Origin: Bacilli bacterium
Lineage (GTDB): Bacteria > Bacillota_I > Bacilli_A > RF39 > UBA660
DNA: 64,000 nucleotides
Reading direction: 5' to 3'
Assembly: GCA_017511805.1 (NCBI GenBank)
Contig: JAFWJA010000015.1
Coordinates: forward strand, 253,098-317,097
A program made the translations under genes and the position numbers. Of this stretch, positions 42,469-51,551 are shown piece by piece. The notes below the pieces were generated by a model. It made no database searches. It saw nothing but the letters and a program-made list of their open reading frames with translations, and was not told the origin of the DNA. Within the stretch, counting starts at the first letter, position 1. Each line of letters begins with the position of its first letter.

Positions 42469-43603
42469 ATTCTTCACCCATCTCTATTACTTTTCTTTCT
42501 CCAATTTCTTCATATATCGAAAAAAATACATCTATTACTATTTTACTACCATTATTATAAAATTTCAAAGTATTTTGACCTATTATGTATTCATCTTTAT
42601 TTAATTTAGTTTTAATTTTTTTAATTGCTTCTTCTAATGCGGCTTCTTTTGCTTCTTTAATACTATACTTTTTATTAACAATCTTTTTCTCTCTTAATTT
42701 AATAAAACCCATCTCAAATATACCTATATCATTTTTATAATTTAATATATTTTTACTATCAGAATTATTAAAACCAAATAAATAAAAAGTATTATTACCA
42801 AACTTAATATAAAATCTATTCTTAGTATTATTAGTATATTTAATTTCTTTATAATTAAGAGGATACTCTACTCTAACTTTGTACCAGGTTTCTGCATATA
42901 CTTTCCCCTTTGCACTAACTCTATTTTTAATCTCATCATTTAAAATTATATCAGAAGTAATAAGTATATCACCTTTTTTAACATAAGATTCTTTTTCTAC
43001 TATTGAAACACCTTGTTCTACAAAGATATTTTTAATAATTCCACTTTTACTTGCTACAACAGAATATATTTCATTATCACTTTTAATATTATTTACTTTT
43101 CTTTCAACTATATTTACTATTACTTTAGTACCTGCTTCTTTTATTTCAATCCATTCTATATTATCTTTAAATTTATTTTTAATATTCTTTTTAATCTTAT
43201 TTATCTCACTATAACTCTTCTTAAAATTATATTTAGATATTCCATAATACTCTAGTTCTTTATATATTTTACTTTTTAATACGTTATTATCAGATATTAT
43301 TTCTATACTAAAAACTATATTAGATAATAGAACTAAGATTATTAAACCTATAAAACTACATATAATTAATATTTTATATTTTGATATAAGATCTTTATAT
43401 TTATTTAGTCCTTTTTTATTAATAACTTTAGTCTTAAAAAGTATCATTTTTTTTATTTTATTATAATCTTTTTCATTAATTAAAATAATAATTGATTTAT
43501 ATGATATATATTCTATTTTTAATATATTTATTTTTGCTTTATTACATTTAAGTAAAAATCTATTTATATTACCTTTTACTGATACATATAAATAACTATT
43601 CAT
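42434..43603 (-). CDS. yqfD: Sporulation protein YqfD
   Basis: 389 residues, one membrane helix at about 80-100, and an outside domain with repeats of the form WIEIKEAGTKVIVNIVER and a closing EIGERKVIEMGEEYDTR. In Bacillus it is a sporulation gene of unknown activity in the mother cell. Paired with yqfC, as elsewhere. Start overlaps yqfC by 8 nt. Confidence 0.88.
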   Translation of the reverse strand: MNSYLYVSVKGNINRFLLKCNKAKINILKIEYISYKSIIILINEKDYNKIKKMILFKTKVINKKGLNKYKDLISKYKILIICSFIGLIILVLLSNIVFSIEIISDNNVLKSKIYKELEYYGISKYNFKKSYSEINKIKKNIKNKFKDNIEWIEIKEAGTKVIVNIVERKVNNIKSDNEIYSVVASKSGIIKNIFVEQGVSIVEKESYVKKGDILITSDIILNDEIKNRVSAKGKVYAETWYKVRVEYPLNYKEIKYTNNTKNRFYIKFGNNTFYLFGFNNSDSKNILNYKNDIGIFEMGFIKLREKKIVNKKYSIKEAKEAALEEAIKKIKTKLNKDEYIIGQNTLKFYNNGSKIVIDVFFSIYEEIGERKVIEMGEEYDTRHIGDGIQ

Positions 43604-43835
43604 CTAAACTAATACTCTTAATATTACCTATAATAAATACTTCTTTATTTAATAGTTTATTAATACTTAGATTTTTACCTTCAATAATTATATCCTTTTC
43701 AGAACTAATTATTATTTTTCTAGAACTAATTTCTTTTATAGAATCATAATTAATAATATCTATCATATCTAAATAGAATATCATTCTAAAATTATTTTCA
43801 CCTATATAATTACAAATATTATTAAATATTTTCAT
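43596..43835 (-). CDS. yqfC: Sporulation protein YqfC
   Basis: 79 residues, strand-rich (NNFRMIFYLDMIDIINYDS, SSRKIIISSEKDIIIEG). Located directly before yqfD. The start is ATG 43835, not the GTG at 43844 that lies in the ribosome binding site. Family call rests on length, context and pattern. Confidence 0.8.
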   Translation of the reverse strand: MKIFNNICNYIGENNFRMIFYLDMIDIINYDSIKEISSRKIIISSEKDIIIEGKNLSINKLLNKEVFIIGNIKSISLDE

Positions 43836-43864
43836 ATAAATCACCTAGTTAATTATATGAAAAT

Positions 43865-43890
43865 AAAAAAAATATAGAATACTCTATAAT
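43865..43890 (-). terminator. yqeY terminator
   Basis: TATAGA (43873-43878) and TCTATA (43883-43888), a short stem with a good T-run; covers the yqeY stop. Confidence 0.6.
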
Positions 43891-44318
43891 TTTTCTTTTA
43901 CTAAACCAGATACTTTAGATATATCAGTTCTACCTTTTAATCTAGGTGTTAATTCTTTCATTATTTTACCAAAATCTTTCATACCATCAGGTTTAACTGC
44001 ATTTATAACTTCATCAATAATTGAATCAACCTCTTCAGGAGTTAACTCTTCAGGCATATATTTAGTTAATACATCTATTTCTTCTTGATATTGAGATACT
44101 AAATTATCTCTACCTGCTTTTTCAAATTCAACTATTCCATCTTTTCTTAATTTAATTTGTTTATTAACTATATCTATTATTTCTTCATCACTTAGTTCTT
44201 CTTTTTTATTTATTTCAGCATTTTGAATTGCTCCTTTAAGAAGACCTAATACATCTTTCTTTAATGTTTCTTTAGCTTTAAAAGCTTCAATATAATCCTT
44301 TTGTATTTGTTCTTTCAT
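43884..44318 (-). CDS. yqeY: GatB/YqeY domain protein
   Basis: 144 residues with the YqeY/GatB-tail helical fold: IQKDYIEAFKAKETLKKDVLG, KYMPEELTPEEVDSIID and GMKDFGKIMKELTPRLKGRTD. Thought to bind tRNA. Strong RBS AGGAGG. Next to rpsU-side genes as in Bacillus. Confidence 0.93.
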   Translation of the reverse strand: MKEQIQKDYIEAFKAKETLKKDVLGLLKGAIQNAEINKKEELSDEEIIDIVNKQIKLRKDGIVEFEKAGRDNLVSQYQEEIDVLTKYMPEELTPEEVDSIIDEVINAVKPDGMKDFGKIMKELTPRLKGRTDISKVSGLVKEKL

Positions 44319-44326
44319 AAATCCTC

Positions 44327-45241
44327 CTATTTTTTTACTTTTCTTAATTCAACATTTATACGTTTAGTTTTAGTATTAATACTCCATTGATCATCATTTA
44401 ACATTTCTAATCTTATAATATCATCATATTTATCAGTGAGATATTTATTCTTTGTATATTTATATTCACATTTTATGTCTGCGTATTCTTCGCATTCTTT
44501 ATTAATTATTTCAGCAATATAATAAGCTTTATCAGTTTTTATATAATTTAAAATAGAAAATTCATAGTCTGGTCTCATTAATACTATTTTTTCTCCTTCA
44601 ATTTCATAAAATAATTCTTGATTAACTAACTCATATCTATCTTGCATCATAGAGTCATCATATTCTCTTTTAAGTATATATTTATATATTTTTCCATCAT
44701 TTTTTAAAACTAAATAATTTTGATTTTCTTCATCACCAGTTATAGAAAAAGCATATTTAACTTCATCATTAAATACTGGCGATTTAAAAATTGCTTGTTG
44801 GTAATCTTCATTTGTTTCAGCAATAACAGGATTATTTGAATCATCATAATTAACTGTATACTTTTTACCATTTTCATCTACTAATAAATTATTAATTACC
44901 GCTCTTATTTTTATATTATCTATTTTTTTGCAATTTTGCTTAGTATCTGAAAATTTCTTAGAAGTATTGATTTGATATAAATCTCCTGAATTAGTAACTA
45001 GAAAATCATGTGCTTCCCATACCCATGCATCTTTAAAAGCATCGCAACTATATTTTGAATCTGTTACATTTTCTACATATTCAATTCCATCTATAACAAT
45101 ATTATCACTAGAAGAATTATTTGTTTTTGTACTATTTATAAATTTATAAATACCAAAAGCGATTCCTCCAATTGCTAGAGTTATTATTATACCAAGAAAA
45201 AAGTATTTAACCTTTACACCATCACTATTTTTTTTACTCAT
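44327..45241 (-). CDS. Membrane-anchored hypothetical protein (304 aa)
   Basis: One membrane helix (YFFLGIIITLAIGGIAFGIY, about 13-32) and an outside domain of about 260 residues, rich in strands; SGDLYQINTSKKF, NGKIYKYILKREYDD-like turns suggest a repeat/propeller-like build. Four Cys (for example YSCDAFKDAW, KECEEYADIKCEY). No family recognised. It lies between rpsU and yqeY, where Bacillus has none. Confidence 0.75.
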   Translation of the reverse strand: MSKKNSDGVKVKYFFLGIIITLAIGGIAFGIYKFINSTKTNNSSSDNIVIDGIEYVENVTDSKYSCDAFKDAWVWEAHDFLVTNSGDLYQINTSKKFSDTKQNCKKIDNIKIRAVINNLLVDENGKKYTVNYDDSNNPVIAETNEDYQQAIFKSPVFNDEVKYAFSITGDEENQNYLVLKNDGKIYKYILKREYDDSMMQDRYELVNQELFYEIEGEKIVLMRPDYEFSILNYIKTDKAYYIAEIINKECEEYADIKCEYKYTKNKYLTDKYDDIIRLEMLNDDQWSINTKTKRINVELRKVKK

Positions 45242-45290
45242 ATATTCACCTCTAACATAATTTTAACACCTTTTTATAAAATTATAAACA

Positions 45291-45319
45291 AAAAAAATAA
45301 AGTAGTTGCCTACTTTATT
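45291..45319 (-). terminator. rpsU terminator
   Basis: AATAAAGTAG (45296-45305) pairs with CTACTTTATT (45310-45319), a GCAA loop on the minus strand and a T-run. Confidence 0.85.
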
Positions 45320-45512
45320 AATCTCTTTCTCTACTTTGTCTTTTTCTACTATTTTTAATACCAGCTTTCTTAGCTTCTCTTCTTTGAATACCTGGCTTAG
45401 AATAGTGTTCTCTTTTTTTACATTCTGAAGGAAGTCCACTTTTTGCTACTTTTTGTTTGAATTTCTTTAAAGCTCCATCAATATTGCCATTTCTTACTAC
45501 AACTTTTGTCAA
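45318..45512 (-). CDS. rpsU: 30S ribosomal protein S21
   Basis: 64 residues starting with TTG at 45512: TKVVVRNGNIDGALKKFK and a basic tail. RBS GGGAGGG lies 7 nt upstream. The longer frame to 45572 would add 20 residues that do not belong to S21. A non-ATG start for a ribosomal protein is notable. Confidence 0.93.
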   Translation of the reverse strand: MTKVVVRNGNIDGALKKFKQKVAKSGLPSECKKREHYSKPGIQRREAKKAGIKNSRKRQSRERD

Positions 45513-45582
45513 ATTTTGTCCCTCCCTTCGCACAACTATCAAGATTATACCACTTTTATATTGTGTTTTCAAGCATTTATAA

Positions 45583-46875
45583 TTATTTTTTTATAATTTC
45601 TACATCATAACAATCATTTTCATACTTATTTAATTTTACTTTAAAAATATGATTAGTTAATTTTTTATCACTTTTTAGTCTTGCATAACCATAGTTAGAT
45701 AAGTGACCATATAAATATCCATCTCTATATTCTTCAGTTAATAATTCTTCTTCAATTCCTATTAAAGAAGTATAGTATTTATATTGCAATTCCTTACCTA
45801 AACCAATTAATTCTTTTACTCTTTCTTTTTTAATATTACCATCTATTTGATTAGACATAGACGCTGCTGGTGTACCTTCTCTAGGTGAAAATGGAAATAC
45901 ATGTAATTCAGCAAAACCTATCTTTTTAATACTTTCTACTGTTTCATTAAATAGTTCTTCTGTTTCTCCAGGAAAACCTACTATTACATCAGTAGTTATT
46001 GCAATATTAGGTCTAATTGATCTAATTTGATCTATTTTTTTATAGAAATCTGACATAATATATCTTCTATTCATTGCTTTTAATATAGTATCACTACCTG
46101 ATTGTAAAGGAATATGTATATGATTAACTATCTTTTTAGATTTCTTTAATGTATCCATAAATTTATCATTTAATTCTACTATTTCTACAGAAGATATTCT
46201 AATTCTTTCTAAACCAGATATCTTTTCTAGTTCACTTAGTAAATCAGAAAAGTCTTTTGATTTTAAATCTAAGCCATAATGTCCTGTATGAATACCAGTT
46301 AAAACTACTTCTTTATAGCCATTTTTAGCTAGTTCAGTAATTTCATCAATTACTTCATTAAAAGGTTTACTTCTTACATTACCCCTTGTATATGGAATTA
46401 TACAATAAGTACAATAGTTATTACATCCATCTTGAATCTTAACAAACGCTCTTGTATGGTTTTCAAATTTACTTAATTTCATACTTTCAAAAGCGATTCT
46501 TTTTAAATCATCTATTCTAACTATTTGTTTTCCTGTTTTTTTAAATTCTTCTACCAAATCTACTAGTTTAGATTTTTCATTAGAACCTATTACTATAGAT
46601 ACACCAGGAATAGAAGCTGCTTCCATATTCTTAACTTGACTATAACATCCCATAACTACAACAATTGGATTATTACCTTTTTTAGTTGCTTCTCTTATTA
46701 TTTTTCTACTCTTTTGATCACTAGTATTAGTAACAGAACAAGTATTAATCACATATACATCAGCATCTTCAGAAAAAGGTACTATTTCATAACCACTATT
46801 TTTAAATATTTCAGTATTAACTTCAGTTTCATAAGAATTAACCTTACATCCTAAAGTATAAAAAGCTACTTTCAT
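45583..46875 (-). CDS. mtaB: tRNA t6A methylthiotransferase MtaB
   Basis: Radical SAM enzyme that makes ms2t6A37 in tRNA. 430 residues: UPF0004 domain with FYTLGCKVNSYETE, VINTCSVT and MGCYSQ (three Cys of the second cluster), then the radical SAM cluster DGCNNYCTYCIIPYTRG (about 150), and a C-terminal TRAM domain. Start ATG 46875 with GAGGAAG. As in Bacillus (yqeV) it lies upstream of rpsU. Confidence 0.95.
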   Translation of the reverse strand: MKVAFYTLGCKVNSYETEVNTEIFKNSGYEIVPFSEDADVYVINTCSVTNTSDQKSRKIIREATKKGNNPIVVVMGCYSQVKNMEAASIPGVSIVIGSNEKSKLVDLVEEFKKTGKQIVRIDDLKRIAFESMKLSKFENHTRAFVKIQDGCNNYCTYCIIPYTRGNVRSKPFNEVIDEITELAKNGYKEVVLTGIHTGHYGLDLKSKDFSDLLSELEKISGLERIRISSVEIVELNDKFMDTLKKSKKIVNHIHIPLQSGSDTILKAMNRRYIMSDFYKKIDQIRSIRPNIAITTDVIVGFPGETEELFNETVESIKKIGFAELHVFPFSPREGTPAASMSNQIDGNIKKERVKELIGLGKELQYKYYTSLIGIEEELLTEEYRDGYLYGHLSNYGYARLKSDKKLTNHIFKVKLNKYENDCYDVEIIKK

Positions 46876-46921
46876 AAACTTCCTCATTTCCAAAAGTATT
46901 ATACATTATTTTTATAAAAAT

Positions 46922-46950
46922 AAAAAGAGATTATTTAATAATCTCTTTTT
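46922..46950 (-). terminator. Terminator, copy 1 of a 26-bp repeated palindrome
   Basis: AAAAAGAGATTAT (46922-46934) pairs with ATAATCTCTTTTT (46938-46950). The segment 46922-46947 is identical to 51525-51550; the two copies bracket the toxin locus. Confidence 0.8.
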
Positions 46951-47834
46951 TATAAATGTTTTGGTCCAAATGCTTTTTGATTTAATTCTTTATATCTTTC
47001 TAATTTATCTATCTTAACATTTTTTATTAATGCTTCTTCAATTGCACTTTGATCATAATCTTGAATATTTTCAATCATATCATCGTATACTGCTAATATT
47101 TCTTTATAAGATTTTATTTTTATTTCTCTGTCTTTTTTATTAGAATTTCTAACAGATGAATCTTGACCACTCTCTAATTCTTCTATAATTTTTAATATTT
47201 CATCTCGATTTCTTTTTATCAATTCTATATCAATATTAGTAACAATTAATTCATCAAGTTGTTTATCATAAGCATCGTACTCATCCCATTCATCTTCAGA
47301 TAATAATTCATCTATATCTATATCTATATCTGAAAGAGAGACTGTTTCATTATATAAAGCTACTTTTTCTTTACTATCATCACCTATAGTATATGGTAAT
47401 GTTTCATAACTACTATCTATATTTCCATTAACAATATATGGATAGTTTGTTTTATTTAAATTATTTAAACCAGCTATTACATCTGTAGATTTATTTATAT
47501 CAACATCTTTATGATTTAAAGCACTTTTTAAAGTAATATTTGTAAATAAATCAGTTATATTATATCCAGATGATGATAATCCTTTTTCTACATTCTTGAC
47601 ATCATTTGTATAATCATTTAACCATGTACTTAATGAGTTATAACCACTATCAATTTTTTAATATAAATCTTCTAAATGAGAAGACATGAGTTTAATACTT
47701 GTATCAGAACATGTCTTTAGATATGAATTAGAAAAAGTTTTACGAGTTCCTTGCGTAAAACTATTTTTTCCCGAACTAATATTTCTACTTATATCATCTA
47801 ACAAAACTGATTCTATTTTATAATATTCTCTCAT
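46950..47834 (-). pseudogene. Toxin N-terminal domain paralogue interrupted by one stop codon
   Basis: From ATG 47834 (RBS GGGTGAG) the frame is a close copy of the first 175 or so residues of the toxin at 48509-51478 (MREYYKIESVLLDDISRN, SLSTWLNDYTND, NKTNYPYIVNGNIDSSYE). Codon 59 is TAA (47658-47660) where the paralogue has TCA (Ser). Beyond it the frame stays open in phase to 46950, ending in a different, helical, charged tail (KRNRDEILKIIEELESG, NVKIDKLERYKELNQKAFGP). So 294 codons are intact but for a single nonsense change. It may be an orphan toxin front or an adaptor-like protein. The promoter region is duplicated too. A 90-residue frame from 47222 could still be made. Confidence 0.8.
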
Positions 47835-47856
47835 ATTCTCACCCTATACTAATTTA

Positions 47857-47862
47857 ATTATA
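47857..47862 (-). promoter_or_regulatory. -10 box of the toxin paralogue
   Basis: TATAAT on the minus strand, in a stretch (47835-47872) that closely matches the region upstream of the full toxin gene (51480-51516). Confidence 0.5.
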
Positions 47863-47872
47863 CTATATTTTT

Positions 47873-48496
47873 TTATAGACGATTTATTTTTTTTATTTCT
47901 ACATCTTCAAAAGGTTCTAGTAAATATCCTGCTAAAAATTCACTATATCTACTTTCTTCAACGAATTTTTTATCAACCAAATCTTTAAACGACTTAGCAT
48001 ATTCTTCCATATCTTTAATCTTATAATATGCATAATTAAGTGCAGTTTCATAATCCTTAGTTGAGATAGATTCATAAATTTTACTGTCAGATGCAAAACC
48101 AGCAATATATAAATCTCCATCCATTACTATGAAAACTTTATTAGGCTGAATAACATCCTTAGAAAAAAATTGTTTATATTTATTAACCAATTTATATTCA
48201 ATTTCTTCTTTCTTATTATTATTAAATAATTCTTTTTTTTCTGTTTCTATCTGATCATGACTATTTGCAACAACTTTATTTGCTTCTAGCATAATAGTAA
48301 TAATTAAATTATTAAAATCATATGATGACTTTATTCTATCCTCATTACCATTGTCATCAGTTTGATATAGTATAAATTTTTCATCTGCCTGCTCTATGTC
48401 ATAATTAATTAATCTACCATAGAACATAATTCTATTATTATATGTTTTTACAGTTATTCCTCTTTCTTTGAAAAAAGACATAATTAAATCATTCAT
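47873..48496 (-). CDS. Candidate immunity protein of the TNT-like toxin (207 aa)
   Basis: No family recognised. Soluble; strands at the front (GITVKTYNNRIMFYGRLINYD), a Glu/Lys-rich middle, FIVMDGDLYIAGFASDS, and a helical end. It starts 12 nt after the toxin stops, RBS AGGAGG, and is the only gene between the toxin and its paralogue. Immunity genes of polymorphic toxins sit exactly there. It is an inference from position. Confidence 0.6.
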   Translation of the reverse strand: MNDLIMSFFKERGITVKTYNNRIMFYGRLINYDIEQADEKFILYQTDDNGNEDRIKSSYDFNNLIITIMLEANKVVANSHDQIETEKKELFNNNKKEEIEYKLVNKYKQFFSKDVIQPNKVFIVMDGDLYIAGFASDSKIYESISTKDYETALNYAYYKIKDMEEYAKSFKDLVDKKFVEESRYSEFLAGYLLEPFEDVEIKKINRL

Positions 48497-48508
48497 ATAT
48501 AAACCTCC

Positions 48509-51478
48509 TTACTTATTTTTTCTAGTAGCATAATCTTCAAAAGATTCATTTCTTCCTAAATCAGATTCTTGAAGATTAGAAACATGAATTATTTCATCAA
48601 ATTTATTATCTGCAGCTAATTTTTTTATAGAAGTACTATTAGGTGTCCAACCACTATAATTGAATGTTGTACTATCAAAATCTATATCTCCATCACCATT
48701 TGGTGCTATATTCCTTGTTCTAAATATATATGTACCATCTTTTTTATCTGGTGATAAAATATATCTTTGTTTACCTCCACCAATTTCTCCGAAAGCTGGT
48801 TCTATAGTTTCTTCCCAATAATAAATCTTATCATCAGGAGACCCTTTATACCTACCTACATACAAATCTGTACAATCTCCTAACGGAACTGATTGGCTAG
48901 CTAAAGTATTATCAGGTACACCAACATATGATCCACCATAGGAACCTACCCTAGTTATTATTTCTCCATCATTCAATTTATCAATAGTAACTCCAGTTAT
49001 ATCAAATTTTTGTAATATTTCTTCTTCTACACTAATACCTAATTGAGTTTCACCACGAGAATTTTGAGATTTTATGAATTTAATACCAGTTCCTTCTAAA
49101 GCTGTGTTCAACTCACTAATAGTAGCTGTATTAATATCAACCCCAGTCCCTTTTAAAGCATCTGAAATAATAGTTCTTAATTGTAATCCTACATAATCAT
49201 GTGCAACTCCAGCAGCACCGTTATCATCAGGATAAGCATATTTACCATTTTCTTTTCTCCATTTTTTAGAATTTTGTATTTCTGATAAAGCGTCATTAAT
49301 ACTCATATCTGGATTTTTCAATAATAGGTTTGCGACTTCCTCTGAGACCAAATATTTTCTCATTATTTCAGCAACTTCCTCTGAGACATTATTTTTCTTA
49401 ATTAATTCCTCAACTGTTTCTATAGAACTATATTTATGGTTCGCTTTTTGTTTAATTGATTGCTTTATAGCTGCTAAGTTAATAGATCCTCTATTATCTT
49501 TTAAGGATGATTCTGCCAATTTAAGTAAATCTTCACCTTTTATTTCGTAATCTAAACCATCTATTTTCATACTTATTACTGTAGTAACGCCTGTTGTTCC
49601 AAATGACATTAATACACCCATTAAGAATGATTTAGTCATATCATCTGTTAATTCATCTAGATTAATTGGTTTACCATACATAATTGCTTCTACTACTGCT
49701 GCAAATGCATCTTGTGATGCTTCTTCTAAACCTTCTCTTAGTATTCCTGCTAATGTAAATCCTGCCTCTTGACTTAATCCTGGAATATTACCAAGATATC
49801 TTCCTAATAATGATTCACTTGAACCTATTAAAAATCCATATAATAATGCTGATGTTGGATTTGCTCCTAAATTTTGCATTGCATTTACTTTAGCATTTCC
49901 TCCTGCTGATAATCCCATCATTGTTGTACCTAATACTTCTGCATATAATCCTGCTACTTCTGCTGGTAACGCTAACCCTAGTAAGCCTGCTCTTGTTACT
50001 ACTGATATTGCTAATGCTGGAAGCATATTTCCTGTTACTTTTCCTATTTCATAACTTGTTCCATATTTATGTTGTGTTAGATATTGTGCTGTTATAATTG
50101 TCGCATATTGTTCTGCACTCATATGTTTATCTCTTGAGAACCAATTAGCAAATCCATTTATAAAACTATCTGTTCCATCTATTAATCCTAATCCCCATGA
50201 TTGGAATGTATTTGATAATCCCATCCAAGCTGCTTCTATTGCACTATCTGCATTTTCTTCTTCCTCAATTGTTGTTCTTATATCATATAATTTTGCATTT
50301 GCTAGCTCTGCCCCCTTCATCATATTAATATTGTCTACTAATTTTATTAAATATTGATTTGCAGTTTGTTCACCTTTTGTTGCAGCTAAATAATGATATA
50401 CCATTTTTTCATCTTCAGTTGCATACCTAGAAAAATCTTCTACTGTAACTTCTGTTTCAAAATCTCCTTCAACTAGTTTAAATACATATCCACCTGAACC
50501 ATTTTTTTCATAATCTGCTAATGCATCATATTGATTCTTACCCGTTTCTAAAGCATCTTTTATTTCATAAGCTTCTGTTCTATTATAATTATCCCTAAAA
50601 TTCTTAAATTCTGTTGTATCTTTTAATTCAGAATATGGTGCTAAATCTATTTCATCCTGTGTTTGTTTAGCATACATTTCAACAAGTGTAATTGTAGCTT
50701 GTATCTCACTTAATTGTTTTGAATATTCTTTATATTTTTCACTAGCTTCTTGATATTCAGCATTACCATATGGTTTTGCTCTAGTTGGAGAATTATTTTT
50801 TAATACTTCTACTAATTCAGAACGTTTTTCAATAAGTTCTGCTTCCTCTTTTTTTAATTCTTCTTCTATAGTGTTTAAAGAAGCTAATAATTGTTGTTTT
50901 TGTGAAATTAATTCATCATAATCTACTTCTACTACTTCATTTATTTCAAAACCTCTTTCATCATATTTTTTACCAGATAAAGATACTGTTTCATTATATA
51001 GAGCTACTTTTTCTTTACTATCATCACCTATAGTATATGGTAATGTTTCATAACTACTATCTATATTTCCATTTACAATATATGGATAGTTTGTTTTATT
51101 TGAATTATTTAAACCATCTATTACATCTGGTGATTTATTTATATCAACATCTTTATGATTTAATGTTGCTTTTAAAGTCATATTTGTATAAAAATCTGTT
51201 ACATTATAATCAGATGATGATAATCCTTTTTCTACATTTTTAGCGTCATTAGTATAATCTGTTAACCAAGTGCTTAATGAGTTATAACCACTATTTATTT
51301 TTGAATATAATTCTTCAATATGAGAAGACATGAGTTTAATACTTGTATCAGAACATGTCTTTAGATATGAATTAGAAAAAGTTTTACGTGCTCCTTGCGT
51401 AAAACTAGTTTTTTCTGAATTAATGTTTCTACTTATATCATCTAACAAAACTGATTCTATTTTATAGTAATCTCTCAT
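48509..51478 (-). CDS. Polymorphic toxin: WXG/LXG-like head, membrane middle, TNT-like C-terminus (989 aa)
   Basis: About residues 1-105 form a helical head with IEELYSKINSGYNSLSTWLTDY, like the WXG100/LXG domains that direct type VII secretion. A coiled coil follows (about 190-265), then a Gly/Ala-rich hydrophobic section (about 490-640) with AVTRAGLLGLALPAEVAGLYAEVL and ILREGLEEASQDAFAA, seen in pre-toxin regions. About 835-910 resembles TNT, the NAD(P)+ glycohydrolase domain: GEIITRVGSYGGSYVGVPDN, SQSVPLGD and PAFGEIGGGKQRYIL, with the Arg of RxG and the Gln of GGGxQ kept. The tail of about 80 residues is not part of TNT as I know it. No signal peptide, fitting type VII export. NAD depletion in rivals would be the effect. 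Alternative: a divergent or inactive TNT. Confidence 0.7.
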   Translation of the reverse strand: MRDYYKIESVLLDDISRNINSEKTSFTQGARKTFSNSYLKTCSDTSIKLMSSHIEELYSKINSGYNSLSTWLTDYTNDAKNVEKGLSSSDYNVTDFYTNMTLKATLNHKDVDINKSPDVIDGLNNSNKTNYPYIVNGNIDSSYETLPYTIGDDSKEKVALYNETVSLSGKKYDERGFEINEVVEVDYDELISQKQQLLASLNTIEEELKKEEAELIEKRSELVEVLKNNSPTRAKPYGNAEYQEASEKYKEYSKQLSEIQATITLVEMYAKQTQDEIDLAPYSELKDTTEFKNFRDNYNRTEAYEIKDALETGKNQYDALADYEKNGSGGYVFKLVEGDFETEVTVEDFSRYATEDEKMVYHYLAATKGEQTANQYLIKLVDNINMMKGAELANAKLYDIRTTIEEEENADSAIEAAWMGLSNTFQSWGLGLIDGTDSFINGFANWFSRDKHMSAEQYATIITAQYLTQHKYGTSYEIGKVTGNMLPALAISVVTRAGLLGLALPAEVAGLYAEVLGTTMMGLSAGGNAKVNAMQNLGANPTSALLYGFLIGSSESLLGRYLGNIPGLSQEAGFTLAGILREGLEEASQDAFAAVVEAIMYGKPINLDELTDDMTKSFLMGVLMSFGTTGVTTVISMKIDGLDYEIKGEDLLKLAESSLKDNRGSINLAAIKQSIKQKANHKYSSIETVEELIKKNNVSEEVAEIMRKYLVSEEVANLLLKNPDMSINDALSEIQNSKKWRKENGKYAYPDDNGAAGVAHDYVGLQLRTIISDALKGTGVDINTATISELNTALEGTGIKFIKSQNSRGETQLGISVEEEILQKFDITGVTIDKLNDGEIITRVGSYGGSYVGVPDNTLASQSVPLGDCTDLYVGRYKGSPDDKIYYWEETIEPAFGEIGGGKQRYILSPDKKDGTYIFRTRNIAPNGDGDIDFDSTTFNYSGWTPNSTSIKKLAADNKFDEIIHVSNLQESDLGRNESFEDYATRKNK

Positions 51479-51500
51479 ATTCTCATCCTATTCTAATTAA

Positions 51501-51506
51501 ATTATA
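51501..51506 (-). promoter_or_regulatory. -10 box of the toxin gene
   Basis: TATAAT on the minus strand, 23 nt before the ATG; no clear -35. RBS GGATGAG is weak. Confidence 0.5.
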
Positions 51507-51524
51507 CTACATTTTTTTAAATAA

Positions 51525-51551
51525 AAAAAGAGATTATTTAATAATCTCTTT
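51525..51551 (-). terminator. tcdA terminator, copy 2 of the 26-bp repeated palindrome
   Basis: AAAGAGATTAT (51527-51537) pairs with ATAATCTCTTT (51541-51551); holds the tcdA stop. Segment 51525-51550 equals 46922-46947. Confidence 0.8.

Noticed and set aside
46636..46854. Plus-strand frame opposite mtaB
   Set aside because: Antisense to a well-supported gene, composition typical of shadow frames.
47932..48120. 62-codon frame inside the candidate immunity gene
   Set aside because: Same strand, other phase, no ribosome binding site; shadow of the larger gene.
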